Source: Neobacillus muris
GTDB lineage: Bacteria; Bacillota; Bacilli; Bacillales; Cytobacillaceae
Length of the DNA stretch: 64,000 nt
Direction of reading: 5' to 3'
Assembly (NCBI RefSeq): GCF_943193175.1
Contig: NZ_CALPDF010000017.1
Span: forward strand, 1-64,000
The position numbers and the translations under genes were made by a program. Each line of letters starts with the position of its first letter. Position 1 is the stretch's first letter. Shown piece by piece: positions 17,147 to 26,669 of this stretch. Under the pieces are notes generated by a model. It saw only the letters and a list, made by a program, of their open reading frames with translations, was not told where the DNA came from and did not search any database.

Positions 17147-18613
17147 TCAGGTGCCGCAAAAGGTTTGGTATGGGATCTTCGATGGTGCCGGAGGTTTACA
17201 ATATTCATTTTGTTCACCAGTGTACCCGTATGGTGAGGATAGCACGTTAAGCAGCCTTTCCATTACACGATAGTCGCCCTTCTCCGCTGCTTTCAGTGCT
17301 TCTTCTACTCGATGGTTTCGCGGGATAACAGCAGGATTTGATTTGCGCATCCATTCATGCGCAGATTCAATTGATTCTGGCTGCCTGCCGAGCCTTTCCT
17401 TCCATTGTTTATGCCACTGGGCAAATTCTGATATTCCGGTAAGGCCGGTTTCCTCCGGCTGATCAAGGGTTAAGCTGCGGAAGGTATTAGTAAAGTCCGC
17501 CTGGTTCTGCTTCATAAGCTGGAGAAGGTTTTCAATTAGGGCCTCATCTCCGGCTTCTTCATTCATGATTCCGAGTTTCGCTCTCATGCCTTTAAGCCAA
17601 TTCTCTTGATAGACCTTCGAATAATCCGAAATCGCATCTTGGGCCAATTTTAAACCTTGTTCCTCATCGCTATGAAGAATGGGTATTAAGGCCTCGGCAA
17701 ACCGAGCCAGATTCCACCCGCCAATATAAGGCTGGCTGCCATAGGCATAGCGGCCTTCACGGTCAATGGAACTGAATACCGTAGCCGGGTCATAGGTATC
17801 CATGAAGGCGCATGGGCCATAATCAATCGTTTCACCGCTTATGGCCATATTGTCGGTATTCATTACACCATGAATAAAGCCGGTCAATTGCCATTTTGCG
17901 ATCAAATTTGCTTGGTGCTCAATGACTTGCTGGAGCAATGATAAATATGGATTCTCATTGGATTCAATCTCTGGATAATGTCGCTTGATCGAATAATCTG
18001 CGAGCTTCCGGAGGTCCTCTACTGTTCCCCAAGCCGCTGCAAATTGAAAAGTTCCTACTCGAATATGGCTGGCAGCCACACGGGTCAAAATGGCTCCTGG
18101 CAATGCTGTTTCCCGGTAGACCTGCTCGCCGGTATCCACCACTGCCAGACTTCGTGTTGTCGGTATGCCAAGTGCGTACATTGCTTCACTGATGATATAT
18201 TCGCGCAGCATGGGCCCAAGGGCTGCCCGGCCATCGCCTCCCCGGGAATAGGGTGTTCTTCCTGAACCTTTGAGTTGTATATCAACCCGTTTTCCTTGAG
18301 GAGTAATATGTTCTCCGAGCAGCAGTGCCCGCCCGTCCCCTAACTTAGTAAAATGCCCGAATTGGTGTCCCGCATAGCTTTGAGCGATTGGTGATGCACC
18401 TTCGGGAATCTTGTTACCAGCAAAAACGAATACACCATTTTCACTTCGCAGTGCCTCAACATTAAGTCCCAGAGATTCTGCTAATGGTTCATTGAAGACA
18501 GCCAATTTTGGTGATCGGACGGGTGTCGGTTCTTGGCTGGTAAATAATAATTTTGGCAGCCCGTTGTAACTGTTGTCAAAGTTCCATCCTGGATTGTTTA
18601 TTTCTTTTGACAT
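17147..18613 (-). CDS. selO: SelO/YdiU protein adenylyltransferase (pseudokinase fold)
   Basis: A 488-residue SelO family member (UPF0061, YdiU), a kinase-fold enzyme that transfers AMP to protein hydroxyls. Recognised segments are [18 protein letters not shown] near residue 80, [20 protein letters not shown] near residue 111, HGVMNTDNM near residue 249 (catalytic Asp/Asn region) and DYGPCAFMD. The C-terminus ends YQTFCGT, placing a Cys where many homologues have Sec or Cys. The gene stands alone with a terminator. The start ATG has an AAGGAGATATA-type site. The targets in this organism are unknown. Confidence 0.93.
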   Translation of the reverse strand: MSKEINNPGWNFDNSYNGLPKLLFTSQEPTPVRSPKLAVFNEPLAESLGLNVEALRSENGVFVFAGNKIPEGASPIAQSYAGHQFGHFTKLGDGRALLLGEHITPQGKRVDIQLKGSGRTPYSRGGDGRAALGPMLREYIISEAMYALGIPTTRSLAVVDTGEQVYRETALPGAILTRVAASHIRVGTFQFAAAWGTVEDLRKLADYSIKRHYPEIESNENPYLSLLQQVIEHQANLIAKWQLTGFIHGVMNTDNMAISGETIDYGPCAFMDTYDPATVFSSIDREGRYAYGSQPYIGGWNLARFAEALIPILHSDEEQGLKLAQDAISDYSKVYQENWLKGMRAKLGIMNEEAGDEALIENLLQLMKQNQADFTNTFRSLTLDQPEETGLTGISEFAQWHKQWKERLGRQPESIESAHEWMRKSNPAVIPRNHRVEEALKAAEKGDYRVMERLLNVLSSPYGYTGEQNEYCKPPAPSKIPYQTFCGT

Positions 18614-18718
18614 TATATCTCCTTATTCTTTTGGCCTCATTAGCCATAGTTTTTCTTTTGATTAAAATAAATATCATCGTTATTTTTATTTCCATATTAA
18701 CATATTGGATACCTGCTT

Positions 18719-19096
18719 TTAACTGGATTCATTTTCGTTTTGGATTTTCAAATGGGCAAAGGATTGGATCAGATTTTTCAATGTATAAAGTCTAGCGGTA
18801 AAAAGGTATAAGTCGCTGTAGTTATTTTTAACATATTCATCAATGTTGGTGATTCCTTTTTGTAACTGTGTAACCAGATAGTGCGTGTACTTTTCATCCC
18901 AGTCGTATTGGTTGATTCTCATCAATTCATCTGCAATGATTTGAAATTTAAAATCTTCTATCCAAAGCTTTATTTGATAGAGTTTATCGGGTTTGGCATG
19001 AATGCCGTTTTTGTTTTCAAAGCTTTTTAGGACAAATTGGTTAAAACTATTGATTTGTTCTGCTAGCATCATTGCTTTTTGCCTTTCAAAGTGCAT
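18719..19096 (-). CDS. Hypothetical helical protein
   Basis: A 125-residue, mostly helical soluble protein, charged and rich in Tyr, Lys and Asn. No family is recognised. It starts MHFERQKAMMLAEQINSF with GGAGAGGGAG upstream and ends in an acidic tail. It could be a small regulatory or sporulation-linked helical bundle, but nothing in the context supports a specific role. Confidence 0.5.
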   Translation of the reverse strand: MHFERQKAMMLAEQINSFNQFVLKSFENKNGIHAKPDKLYQIKLWIEDFKFQIIADELMRINQYDWDEKYTHYLVTQLQKGITNIDEYVKNNYSDLYLFTARLYTLKNLIQSFAHLKIQNENESS

Positions 19097-19457
19097 TTCT
19101 CCCTCTCCTTTTAAAACATTTCTAAGAAGAGTGTATGTTTTAAGTCGAGGGTGTAATACAATCTATTGATTTTAATGAAGTAATAGAGTTCGCTAATGGT
19201 CCTTCATTCATGAGGACAAAATTAACTAAATTTGTTATGGGTTGTCGCCTTGAACTTTTACCAAGTTACAAACTCCCGATTACCTAAAATCCTCCTTTCT
19301 AATCTTTACTTAATATGGATAATTTTCCCTATCCTTCCAACATGTCGTTATATCAGTACTATTACTTCTCTACCATTTATTAAAAACTGGAAGGATTATA
19401 CATGTAATAGTCGAAATAGTATATCTTTATCAAATAATAGACCAAAGGAGAGATTGA
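19097..19457. other. Intergenic region between divergent genes
   Basis: About 360 bases of AT-rich sequence separate the hypothetical gene (minus) from the S13 PBP gene (plus). It must hold both promoters. I see no clear consensus -35/-10 pair and no riboswitch. AAAGGAGAG just before 19458 is the PBP ribosome binding site. Confidence 0.5.
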
Positions 19458-22280
19458 ATGTACCGTTGGAAAGCTAAATGGACTGTTTTACTTTTGGCAT
19501 GCATGATGATGATTGCTTCCGTTCAACCCGTAAGTGCCCAAACAACTGAAGAACATCTCAGTGAACTACTAAATGCCTATGCAGCACAGCTGGGCAGTGA
19601 CGCAAACAGTGAAGGAATGTCTGTAGGATATGAGGTTTATTCACTTGATGATGATCAAACTCTCGCGGCATATCAATCCGAAAAAACATTTGTTCCGGCA
19701 TCAACATTTAAACTCCTTGTGGCTGCAACAACCGTGAGCAAATGGCCAAAAGACATGACCATCCCGACAAAAGTCTTTCTGACTGGAAAGCTGAGCCAGA
19801 ATGGGGTTCTCAACGGGGATATCATTTTAAAAGGCTACGGCGACCCTACGCTGACAGTTGACAAATTGGACACCATGGCCAATACTCTGTTTGATCAGGG
19901 CATACATAAAGTCAATGGCAACATTATTGTCGATGAAAGCTATTTTGACGACCAGCATTTAGGGGAAAACTGGATGTGGGACGACGAGAATTACTATTAT
20001 AATATGGAAATGAGCGCCCTATCCATTCGAGAAAATGTGGTAGACATAACGGTTAAGCCAGGAACAGAGATTGGTGCACCTGCCAAGATTAGCTTTTCTT
20101 CGGCGCCTGATTTCTTCACAGTAGCCAGCACAGCAACAACGGTTGCGGGCAACAAAGCATCCTTGACCGTTGACAGAACGCTTGGAAAAAATGAAATAGC
20201 CGTGAGCGGAACGATTGGAAAAGATTACAACCCAAATGGCTATACTACAGTACGGACGGTTCATGACCCGGCCTCTTTCGCAGGCACCATCTTTAAAAAT
20301 TTGCTTAAAGAGAAAGGCATTACATTTAAAAAGAAAGCTACTGTTGTGAAAGGCATTGCCAGTGACAAAGCTCGTCTGGCAGCCAGTGTGGAATCCCCCA
20401 AATTAGATGACATCTTAACCAAAATGTTGAAGGATAGCAATAATCTTTATGCCGAAATGCTGACAAAGCAATTAGGTGCAAAAGAAACCGGCACAGGATC
20501 AATCGCTGCAGGGGCACAAGTGATTAATCAATTCCTGAATGATTTAGGGTTGGAGGATGATTATATCCAAAAAGACGGTTCCGGTCTCACCCGTTTGGAT
20601 CATATCTCCCCTCACGCCTTCACACAATTGCTGAACGGCATATATGACAGCCCGGCACGCGATCGGTTTCTATCGTTTCTGCCAATCGCAGGCGTTGACG
20701 GCACATTGAAAAGCCGGATGAAGGGCACTGCTGCTGAAGGCAAGGTAAAGGCGAAAACTGGCAGCATGAGCGGTGTCAACACGCTTGCCGGTTATGTCAC
20801 AACGAAAGATGGGAAAACCTTTGCGTTCTCCATTATGTGCAATGGAATCTATAAAAGCGCCTATGCGACAAATTTGCAAAACCAAATCGCAATAGCTTTA
20901 GCCCAATATCCAGTATTGCCTGCACCGCCAGACATAGCGTCAAATCCCCAAAGCTACCCATTGGCAAAGGAATTTGACCCACTTATAGATGATCCTGCTT
21001 TTAAAGGACTGATTAAAGGTGCGGTAATCTATTCGGCCAAAAAACAAGAAATGCTGTATGCACGGAACCCGCAATCACTTTTAACACCAGGAGCGAGTGT
21101 CAAACTGTTAACCACCGCCAGTGCATTGGATAATCTTGGACAAAACTACCGCTTTAAAACAGAACTATATACAACAGGGACAATCACGGCTGGTGTGTTA
21201 AATGGAGATATTATTGTAAAAGGCTATGGAGACCCAACGATAGCCTCGGACCGCACTCGGCAAATATTAAATGGACCAACCCTAGAAGGAATGGGTCAAG
21301 ATCTAAAAAATGCCGGCATCCATCTCGTGAAAGGAAACATCATTGTGGACAGCCAATTCTTTACGGAAGATGTATATGCACCTGGCTGGACATGGGACAA
21401 TGAAAGTGAAGCATACCAGCCGCAAATTACAGCGCTGTCCGTTAATCACGGAACAGTCCGAGTCCATTTTGAACCTGGAAAAATTGGCAAGAGTGTACAT
21501 TTTTCCATTGAGCCGAATATGGATGAGATAAAAATTGTGAATACAGCGGTCACAGGTGAAGCAAACTCTGAAAATACTTTCCAAATTAAAAGGGTTCGCA
21601 GTGAAAATACAATTGAAATCTCAGGATCCCTGCCAGCTGAAAGTGGAATAGGTTTTAAAGATGTTGCTGTAGAGGCTCCTCAGCTTTATGCAGGCAATGT
21701 TTTGAAAGATAAGCTAAAACAAGCAGGTGTGAATGTCAGTCCTCAAAGTGAGGTAGTGAGCGCAGCCAAACCAGCTGATGCGCGAATAGTCAAAACCTAT
21801 GTGTCTGCTTCTCTCTCTGAAATTGTCAGCTATATGAATCACCAAAATGATAATTTTACGGCAGAAATGGTCCTTCGAACTTTGGGAACCCTGAACAATG
21901 GAATGGGAACCTTCGAAGCTGGAATCAATACGGTTCAAGCTACGATGAAACAAATCAGCTCCTCAGAGTTTGACATGATGGATGGATCGGGATGGACCAC
22001 CTATACCCAAATTTCCGCAGCACAAGTAGCCGGCTTATTGGCTGCCGAAACGGGAAAGCCGACTTTTCAAGTATTCTATGATTCTTTGGCAAACAATGAT
22101 CATTCACAACTAGTTGGAATACAAGAAAACCGGCCGGATATGCCAGGGCTCTCCGGGTATGTTAAAACAAAAGAGGGTGACCTGCTGGCCTTCTCCCTCA
22201 TGCTTAACGGCTACAGCCCTGCCCCAAGCAAAGAGCTGGTTCAGAACGTTGAGCAGAAACTATTGGAATTGGCACAATAA
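19458..22280 (+). CDS. Tandem S13 D-Ala-D-Ala carboxypeptidase (PBP4/DacB-like), second domain degenerate
   Basis: A 940-residue exported protein with a signal peptide (residues 1-27, cleavage after VSA) and two consecutive PBP4-type S13 domains (about 30-485 and 500-940). Family members (usually about 450-490 residues) trim or cleave peptidoglycan stem peptides. Domain 1 has all three motifs: Ser82-x-x-Lys85 (STFK), Ser327-x-Asn329 (SNN) and Lys433-Thr-Gly (KTGS). In domain 2 the nucleophile position reads Ala546-Ser-Val-Lys549, the second motif is Asn796-Asp-Asn, and the KTG is absent (segment VGIQENRPD). Domain 2 is therefore probably a non-catalytic copy, perhaps for dimerisation or binding. 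It is monocistronic with a strong terminator. Confidence 0.92.
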   Translation: MYRWKAKWTVLLLACMMMIASVQPVSAQTTEEHLSELLNAYAAQLGSDANSEGMSVGYEVYSLDDDQTLAAYQSEKTFVPASTFKLLVAATTVSKWPKDMTIPTKVFLTGKLSQNGVLNGDIILKGYGDPTLTVDKLDTMANTLFDQGIHKVNGNIIVDESYFDDQHLGENWMWDDENYYYNMEMSALSIRENVVDITVKPGTEIGAPAKISFSSAPDFFTVASTATTVAGNKASLTVDRTLGKNEIAVSGTIGKDYNPNGYTTVRTVHDPASFAGTIFKNLLKEKGITFKKKATVVKGIASDKARLAASVESPKLDDILTKMLKDSNNLYAEMLTKQLGAKETGTGSIAAGAQVINQFLNDLGLEDDYIQKDGSGLTRLDHISPHAFTQLLNGIYDSPARDRFLSFLPIAGVDGTLKSRMKGTAAEGKVKAKTGSMSGVNTLAGYVTTKDGKTFAFSIMCNGIYKSAYATNLQNQIAIALAQYPVLPAPPDIASNPQSYPLAKEFDPLIDDPAFKGLIKGAVIYSAKKQEMLYARNPQSLLTPGASVKLLTTASALDNLGQNYRFKTELYTTGTITAGVLNGDIIVKGYGDPTIASDRTRQILNGPTLEGMGQDLKNAGIHLVKGNIIVDSQFFTEDVYAPGWTWDNESEAYQPQITALSVNHGTVRVHFEPGKIGKSVHFSIEPNMDEIKIVNTAVTGEANSENTFQIKRVRSENTIEISGSLPAESGIGFKDVAVEAPQLYAGNVLKDKLKQAGVNVSPQSEVVSAAKPADARIVKTYVSASLSEIVSYMNHQNDNFTAEMVLRTLGTLNNGMGTFEAGINTVQATMKQISSSEFDMMDGSGWTTYTQISAAQVAGLLAAETGKPTFQVFYDSLANNDHSQLVGIQENRPDMPGLSGYVKTKEGDLLAFSLMLNGYSPAPSKELVQNVEQKLLELAQ

Positions 22281-22282
22281 AA

Positions 22283-22324
22283 AAACAGGGCGGTTCTCGT
22301 ACTTCGGAACTGCCCTGTTTTTTT
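22283..22324 (+). terminator. Intrinsic terminator of the S13 PBP gene
   Basis: AAACAGGGCGGTTC pairs with GAACTGCCCTGTTT (one G-U pair) and is followed by a run of T. It begins 2 bases after the stop codon. Confidence 0.9.
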
Positions 22325-22358
22325 GAAGCACGATAGGATTCAAAAGAACCAGTATCGG

Positions 22359-23654
22359 TTAAATGACATAAGCAAAATAGCCAATAAAGATTATTCCTAG
22401 AATATACATGATGGGATGAACTTCTTTTGTCTTTTTCATCGCCATCATGCTGATGGGGTACAAAATGAACCCAAGCGCAATGCCGGTTGCCACACTATAC
22501 GTTAATGGCATCATAATAATCGTGACAAAGCTTGGGATCACAATGGAAAAGTTACTCCAATTAATCCTGCTGATTTCTGTCGCCATCATGGCACCAACAA
22601 TAATTAGAGCTGGAGCTGTAACCTCAGTAGTCACGATCGACAAAACTGGAGAGAAAAACAAAGAAATCGTAAAACAAGCTGCAATGACAATAGAAGTAAA
22701 GCCTGTCCGGCCCCCCACTCCTATGCCAGCAGACGACTCAACCATAGAGGCGGTCGTAGATGTTCCTAAAATGGCACCGACCACAGCTGCCAATGAATCT
22801 GCCAGCAAGGCCTTTCCCGCATTGGGAATCTCGTTGTTTTTCATAAGGCCTGCTTGGCTGGCAATGGCAATCAAAGCACCAGCTGTATCGAAAAAGGCAA
22901 CAAACAAAAAGGTAAAAATAACTGCAAGTACCTTCGGAGAAAACACGTCATCTAAAGCACCAAAAACAGCACCAAAGCTTGGTTCAAGACTAGGGATATG
23001 ACCAATAATCGCCTTAGGGGGTTCTATGATGCCAAAGAGGATACCGATAATGGTGGTGATGACCATCCCGTAGAATATGCCGCCTTTTACTCCCCTATTT
23101 AGAAAAATAATGGTAATGACAAATCCGACAATCGCCAGCAAGGTTGGTGCAGCTTTTAGGTTACCAATAGCCACAAAAGTAGACTCATTGGAAACGACAA
23201 TTCCAGCATTTTTTAGCCCGATAAAAGCAACAAAGAAGCCGATTCCACCGGCAATCGCATGCTTTAAATCCCGGGGAATGACATTAATGATCTTTTCGCG
23301 GATTTTTAATAAGCTCAAAATCATAAATAATACGCCTGCGATAAAAACGCCTGCCAGGGCAGTCTGCCATGGAATATTCATCCCGATACAAACCGTAAAG
23401 GTAAAGAACGCATTCATCCCCATGCTGGGAGCGATCCCAATCGGATAGTTAGCGATCAGTCCGATTAATAAAGAACCAATGATGGCCGATAAGGCAGTCG
23501 CGGTAAATAATGCCCCTTTATCCATGCCAGTCTGGCTCAAGATGACGGGGTTCACAACCAAAATATAGGCCAATGATAAAAAGGTGGTGATCCCGGCAAT
23601 ACTTTCCTGTTTAAAAGACGTATTCCGTTCTGAAAATTGAAAGTAATTTTTCAT
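22359..23654 (-). CDS. pbuG: NCS2 guanine/hypoxanthine permease, PbuG-like
   Basis: A 431-residue NCS2 (AzgA/PbuG subfamily) proton-coupled purine permease with about 12-14 membrane segments. Signatures include GITTFLSLAYILVVNP near residue 21, APSMGMNAFFTF near residue 73, and FFDTAGALIAIA...TSTTASMVESSAG. An upstream in-frame codon extends the reading frame to 23717, but the ATG at 23654 has GGAGGAATTC before it and gives the family N-terminus. The leader contains a purine riboswitch with guanine-type signature, so expression should fall when guanine or hypoxanthine is abundant. This fits a hypoxanthine/guanine importer. Confidence 0.92.
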   Translation of the reverse strand: MKNYFQFSERNTSFKQESIAGITTFLSLAYILVVNPVILSQTGMDKGALFTATALSAIIGSLLIGLIANYPIGIAPSMGMNAFFTFTVCIGMNIPWQTALAGVFIAGVLFMILSLLKIREKIINVIPRDLKHAIAGGIGFFVAFIGLKNAGIVVSNESTFVAIGNLKAAPTLLAIVGFVITIIFLNRGVKGGIFYGMVITTIIGILFGIIEPPKAIIGHIPSLEPSFGAVFGALDDVFSPKVLAVIFTFLFVAFFDTAGALIAIASQAGLMKNNEIPNAGKALLADSLAAVVGAILGTSTTASMVESSAGIGVGGRTGFTSIVIAACFTISLFFSPVLSIVTTEVTAPALIIVGAMMATEISRINWSNFSIVIPSFVTIIMMPLTYSVATGIALGFILYPISMMAMKKTKEVHPIMYILGIIFIGYFAYVI

Positions 23655-23674
23655 ATGAATTCCTCCGAATCTAT

Positions 23675-23707
23675 TAAAAAATCCCCTGGCAAAAGCTGCC
23701 AGGGGAT
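23675..23707 (-). terminator. Riboswitch-controlled intrinsic terminator
   Basis: On the minus strand ATCCCCTGGCAGC-tttt-GCCAGGGGAT is followed by TTTTTT, 20 bases before the pbuG start codon. It is the expression platform of the upstream purine aptamer. Confidence 0.88.
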
Positions 23708-23754
23708 GTGTCTGCAAAGGACAAACAAACGTATGTATACGTCCAAAGATTGTC

Positions 23755-23821
23755 CTTGTAGACAGGCTATTTACGGCAGCCAGGTAGAGACGTTCAAGCC
23801 ATATTCTTGAACTTATACAAG
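23755..23821 (-). promoter_or_regulatory. Purine riboswitch aptamer, guanine type
   Basis: The minus strand shows the purine aptamer: P1 strands CTTGTA and TACAAG, the ATATGG core, GTCTCTACC, the P3 arm CTGGCTG, then CCGTAAATAGCC. The specificity nucleotide in the final core segment (G-T-C-T-A) is C, as in guanine/hypoxanthine aptamers; adenine aptamers carry U there. It sits upstream of the terminator and the pbuG-like permease. Confidence 0.92.
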
Positions 23822-23931
23822 GTGAAAATTATATTAATATAATAAATGGTATATTAGCAGTGTAGCGGCAATGAGTCAATAGCCCTATTTATTTTCAGTC
23901 TATTAAATGTTTTCCCATAATTCAGCGGCCA

Positions 23932-23963
23932 TAAAAAAAGACCGAACAAATCATGTCCAGTCT
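23932..23963 (-). terminator. Terminator of the pucF-pucG unit
   Basis: On the minus strand AGACTGGAC pairs with GTTCGGTCT (with G-U pairs) and is followed by TTTTTTT. It overlaps the pucG stop codon. Confidence 0.75.
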
Positions 23964-25200
23964 AGTTATGGATAGGCTTTGTGTACACATCAAGCGCAGC
24001 TTGCAGGGCTTCTCCTCGATTCACCTTAGCCCTATGGCGTATTAAGACGGCTTCTAATGCGCCAAGCACTGAGAGGATATTTTCTTTGCGGCAGCTGTAC
24101 CCCATTGTCCCGATTCTCCAAATCTTCCCGTGGAGCGGTCCAAAGGAGGAAGCAATTTCAATGCTAAAGGCCTCGAGAAGCATTTTGCGGACGGACTCTC
24201 CGTCGATCCCGTATGGAATTTCAACGCAAGTCACACACGGGAGCTTATGCTCTGGATCGCCAAACAGAGTCAATCCCATCGCTTCAAGGCCTGCTATTAA
24301 AGCTGTTTCATGAAATTTGTGGCGTTCAAAGCGCGGCTTGAGCCCTTCAACCAAAACTAACCGTAATCCCTCGTGAAGAGCATAATTCATCGAAGTGGCT
24401 TCTGTATGGTGGTTCAGCCTTCTTGGTCCCCAATAATCCTGCAGCATACTTAAATCAAAATAGTTGCTGGCAATCGGCCGGCCGCTTCTGGAAAACAGCA
24501 AATCCTCCTGTGTGGCAATCCCGCGCTCGACCTTTTTTCTTTTTGATAAAATGGTTTCAATTCTTTCATTATAGGTAATCGGCGCCATTCCAGATGGTAC
24601 TGATAAGCATTTTTGGGTACCGCCAATCACTCCATCCAAATGCCATTCATCCGTTTTCACTTCAGCGCCGCCGATAGAGGCCACTGCGTCCACAATGAGC
24701 AATACGTCCCGCTCAAGGCACGCCTTTCCAATCTCCTCAAGCGGCTGCATTCTGCCGGTAGATGTCTCTCCATGAACTACGGCGACAATTTTTGGTGTAA
24801 TTTTACCTATTTCCTCAATCACCGTTTGCGGATCAAACACCTCACCCCATGGACATTCGATTGTATGAACGTCTGCACCATACCTTTCACAAATCTCCAC
24901 CAATAAGTGACCAAACCGTCCAAAAATCGGGACAAGCACCCGATCTCCTGGTTCAATAATGCTGCAAAGAATCGCTTCCGTTCCCGAACGGGAGGTTCCA
25001 TCCACGGGAAACGCCCAGCGGTTTTTCGTTTGAAAGACCTGGCGCAGCATCTCCATATTTTCATTCATAATGCTGGTGAATGCTGGATCAAACTGTCCAA
25101 TAATCGGTGTGCTCATGGCACGCAATACTCTTGGGTCGACTTCAACCGGCCCCGGGGTCATAATCGTCCTCATCGGTGCCTGCAATTCAGAAATAGACAT
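23962..25200 (-). CDS. pucG: (S)-ureidoglycine-glyoxylate transaminase PucG
   Basis: A 412-residue PLP-dependent class V aminotransferase. PucG converts ureidoglycine and glyoxylate to glycine and oxalurate in the late allantoin pathway. Visible elements are MTPGPVEVDPRVL at the N-terminus, DGTSRSGTEA near residue 67, DAVASIGG, and the PLP lysine in GGTQKCLSVPSG. The related alanine/serine-glyoxylate aminotransferases look similar, but the position 14 bases after the allantoate amidohydrolase settles the role. ATG 25200 is preferred (AAAGGAAG at 8 bases) over TTG 25209. It is followed by a terminator. Confidence 0.93.
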   Translation of the reverse strand: MSISELQAPMRTIMTPGPVEVDPRVLRAMSTPIIGQFDPAFTSIMNENMEMLRQVFQTKNRWAFPVDGTSRSGTEAILCSIIEPGDRVLVPIFGRFGHLLVEICERYGADVHTIECPWGEVFDPQTVIEEIGKITPKIVAVVHGETSTGRMQPLEEIGKACLERDVLLIVDAVASIGGAEVKTDEWHLDGVIGGTQKCLSVPSGMAPITYNERIETILSKRKKVERGIATQEDLLFSRSGRPIASNYFDLSMLQDYWGPRRLNHHTEATSMNYALHEGLRLVLVEGLKPRFERHKFHETALIAGLEAMGLTLFGDPEHKLPCVTCVEIPYGIDGESVRKMLLEAFSIEIASSFGPLHGKIWRIGTMGYSCRKENILSVLGALEAVLIRHRAKVNRGEALQAALDVYTKPIHN

Positions 25201-25214
25201 CTGCAACACTTCCT

Positions 25215-26462
25215 TTAATAGGCTAATCGATATAATACTTCAGTTAATAAATCAATTCCTGCATCCAAATCTTCTAAACTTGTAAATTCTTTCGGGGAAT
25301 GGCTTATTCCATTCTGACTCGGCACGAATAATAAAGAAGTGGGACACATAGCTCCAAAGACCTGAGAGTCATGTCCAGCCCCGCTAACAATGTCCTGGTA
25401 ACGATAGTTCTTCGCTTCTGCTATTTCTCTGGCAAGTTCACACATCTCTTGATCCATTGGAATGGGTTTCACATCCATCCACTGAGAAATGAGCACTTCC
25501 ATATCCAGGCCAAGAGTTACTTGTTTAAATTCAGCAAAAATTTCCCTGCAGAATTGGTCCAGCACTGCCTCCTGATGGTGCCGGATATCTAAACTGAATT
25601 CAACCTCACCGGCAATAACATTAGATACATTCGGTTTCACATTCAGCTTCCCAACGGTTGCTACTAAAAGCGGGTCGATTTCCTTTGCCTTATCTGTTAA
25701 AAATGCAATCAATTGTGCAGCCGTACTCACGGCATCCTTTCGATCCTGCATCGGAGTAGTCCCAGCGTGGTTGCTTTCCCCTTTAAGCTCAATGGTATAG
25801 CGGCGCTGGCCTACAATGTGTGTCACAATCCCAACCTGCTTGTGATTCTTTTCCAAAATCATTCCTTGTTCAATATGAATTTCCAAAAACCGTTCCACGT
25901 CTTGTCGAATGGGAGGAGTATACGTTTTAGGATCAAATCCAGCCTGATGCATCGCCTCCAAGAACGTGATTCCAGCTTCATCCTTTGCCTCTTTCACTCG
26001 TTCGAGAGTGTACGCGCCGCTTATACTTCTTGATCCCCAAAAGGTTAAAGGAAACCGGCTCCCCTCTTCTTCGCATAAAGAGACAACTTCAATGGTTTTG
26101 CGGGGAAAGCCATAGGTATGAAATAGGCGGAGCACAGCCAGGAAACTGGCGACGATTCCGTAAGTACCGTCATATTTCCCGCCTTCCACTACCGTATCAA
26201 TATGGGAGCCCGTCAAAATTGTTTTCCCATTCGGTTCCGTACCCGGCAGCCTGCCAAAAAGGTTGCCCACACTGTCAAAATAGGTATACAAGCAGGTTTC
26301 GTCCATTTTATGTTTCAATGCTTGCTGCGCCTCTTGCCAGGCTGGTGAATATAACAGTCTTGTCACTCCACCAGCCTCTGTTTTGCCAAATGATGCAAGC
26401 CATTCAATCATTGTGCTTATTTGGTCTTCATCCAATAAATTTCTTTTTGCAGGAATGGCCAT
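25215..26462 (-). CDS. pucF: Allantoate amidohydrolase PucF
   Basis: A 415-residue M20/carbamoylase-type metalloenzyme that hydrolyses allantoate to ureidoglycine, CO2 and ammonia. Motifs are the metal-binding GSHIDTVVEGGKYDG near residue 75, the EEEGSRFP segment near residue 122, and SGAGHDSQ near residue 375. The family also includes N-carbamoyl amino acid hydrolases; the pucG neighbour favours allantoate. ATG 26462 is preferred because the GGGGGG run lies 9 bases upstream, while the ATG at 26471 abuts it. It is transcribed divergently from pucR and co-transcribed with pucG. Confidence 0.93.
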   Translation of the reverse strand: MAIPAKRNLLDEDQISTMIEWLASFGKTEAGGVTRLLYSPAWQEAQQALKHKMDETCLYTYFDSVGNLFGRLPGTEPNGKTILTGSHIDTVVEGGKYDGTYGIVASFLAVLRLFHTYGFPRKTIEVVSLCEEEGSRFPLTFWGSRSISGAYTLERVKEAKDEAGITFLEAMHQAGFDPKTYTPPIRQDVERFLEIHIEQGMILEKNHKQVGIVTHIVGQRRYTIELKGESNHAGTTPMQDRKDAVSTAAQLIAFLTDKAKEIDPLLVATVGKLNVKPNVSNVIAGEVEFSLDIRHHQEAVLDQFCREIFAEFKQVTLGLDMEVLISQWMDVKPIPMDQEMCELAREIAEAKNYRYQDIVSGAGHDSQVFGAMCPTSLLFVPSQNGISHSPKEFTSLEDLDAGIDLLTEVLYRLAY

Positions 26463-26588
26463 CCTCCTCATCCCCCCCTATTCAGTTATGTAATGGTTTT
26501 TTACCATCAAATTTGTGTATTTATAGTTTACAAAGATACGAAATGACTTTCATTAGCGAAAATTTAAAATTTTTATAATGTTTTTATG

Positions 26589-26597
26589 CACAATGAC
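26589..26597. promoter_or_regulatory. CACAATGAC motif, candidate PucR site (1)
   Basis: CACAATGAC, within GCACAATGACCAAAATGTG, lies in the pucF/pucR divergent promoter region. The same nonamer recurs before uraD. The reverse strand reads TTTTGGTCATTGTG, which partly resembles the described Bacillus PucR box (a TTGG-containing motif). Function is inferred. Confidence 0.4.
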
Positions 26598-26669
26598 CAA
26601 AATGTGTTAGAATAATGAAAAAATAAATTACATTCAATGTCATATTTTCTTACGCGAGGAGGTTTTTTC

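Noticed and set aside
23755..23821. Adenine-type purine riboswitch
   Set aside because: The specificity nucleotide in the 3' core is C, as in guanine aptamers, and the controlled gene is a PbuG-like permease.
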